DNA of 64,000 nt from Alkalibacterium putridalgicola (GTDB lineage: Bacteria; Bacillota; Bacilli; Lactobacillales; Carnobacteriaceae_A): positions 24,152-88,151 of the forward strand of contig NZ_FOBL01000007.1 of assembly GCF_900109825.1 (NCBI RefSeq). Reading direction: 5' to 3'. Numbering within the stretch: the stretch's first letter is position 1; the number at the start of each line of letters is the position of its first letter. A model generated the notes under the pieces. That model ran no database searches and was not told the DNA's origin. It saw nothing but the letters and a program-made list of their open reading frames with translations. Made by a program: the position numbers and the translations under genes. This document shows positions 63,896-64,000 of the stretch, piece by piece.

Positions 63896-64000
63896 TGAAA
63901 TCCTGGACACGTTTTGATAGAATATAAACTATCGAAAAGGAGTGTCTATCGATGTCAAACCGAAGAACCTATGATGTCGACTATAAGAAAACGCTAGTCA
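63896..64000 (+). mobile_element. IS3-family element, left end (partial)
   Basis: The start of an insertion sequence entering from the right edge. The orfA start (63952) lies after GAAAAGGAG, and the region before it (TGAAATCCTGGACACG) would be the terminal repeat. The exact outer end is a guess because the right end is outside the window. Confidence 0.6.
63952..64000 (+). CDS. IS3-family transposase OrfA (partial)
   Basis: The first 16 codons, MSNRRTYDVDYKKTLV, match the usual start of IS3-family OrfA helix-turn-helix proteins (pattern R-R-x-Y/F-x-x-x-F/Y-K). The gene continues beyond the window. It stands about 95 bases from the last CRISPR repeat. Confidence 0.7.
   Translation, partial: MSNRRTYDVDYKKTLV

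Noticed and set aside
63604..63898. ORFs across the CRISPR array on both strands
   Set aside because: They are repeat units read in frame by chance (66-base period divisible by 3).

Overview
The window looks like a chromosome segment of a low-GC Gram-positive coccus or rod of the Lactobacillales. A halo- or alkali-tolerant member of the Carnobacteriaceae (Alkalibacterium/Marinilactibacillus-like) is my best guess. The reasons are a RexB-type AddB without its iron-sulfur cysteines, AGGAGG ribosome binding sites, the lspA-rluD-pyrR order, lipoproteins with very acidic linkers, an Mrp-type Na+/H+ antiporter operon and a dmkA/dmkB-like quinone pair. The organism is an inference; there is no rRNA in the window.

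Region 1 (1-39 kb) is mostly core genome: the 3' end of pepT; the recombination nuclease addB-addA; a minus-strand group of exported proteins (putative glycoside hydrolase, polysaccharide-deacetylase lipoprotein, YkyA-like lipoprotein); lspA-rluD-pyrR; a sortase divergent from a cell-wall fasciclin protein; rqcH; a MarR regulator with an ECF transporter S component; a zinc alcohol dehydrogenase; yrrS; a GTPase; a second pseudouridine synthase; a seven-gene Mrp-like antiporter operon without a full-length MrpA; ndk; a short-chain dehydrogenase; SWIM and SEC-C zinc proteins; a quinone prenyltransferase/polyprenyl synthase pair; and a second fasciclin gene broken by a stop codon.

Five intergenic stretches in this part hold tandem arrays of a degenerate hairpin unit with a period of almost exactly 52 bp (about 7.9, 15.1, 21.0, 29.3 and 32.9 kb). 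Four of the five lie between converging genes. Units resemble each other most within an array and fall into at least two sequence families. I do not recognise them as a known element class, and I regard them as the most likely undescribed system in the window.

Region 2 (39-44.5 kb) holds two ABC exporter modules flanked by two diverged copies of a leader of about 115 bp.

Region 3 (44.5-64 kb) is an AT-richer defence island. It contains tiny peptide genes, two 58-residue proteins, a PD-(D/E)XK nuclease-like protein, a DUF262/HNH protein of the GmrSD/BrxU type, and a BREX locus (brxA-brxB-brxC-pglX-pglZ plus a 71-residue protein) with no brxL in view. Toxin-antitoxin pairs on both sides of BREX each keep the antitoxin but have a broken toxin. 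A structured RNA candidate, a second SEC-C protein, a two-spacer type II-like CRISPR array and the start of an IS3-family element close the window.
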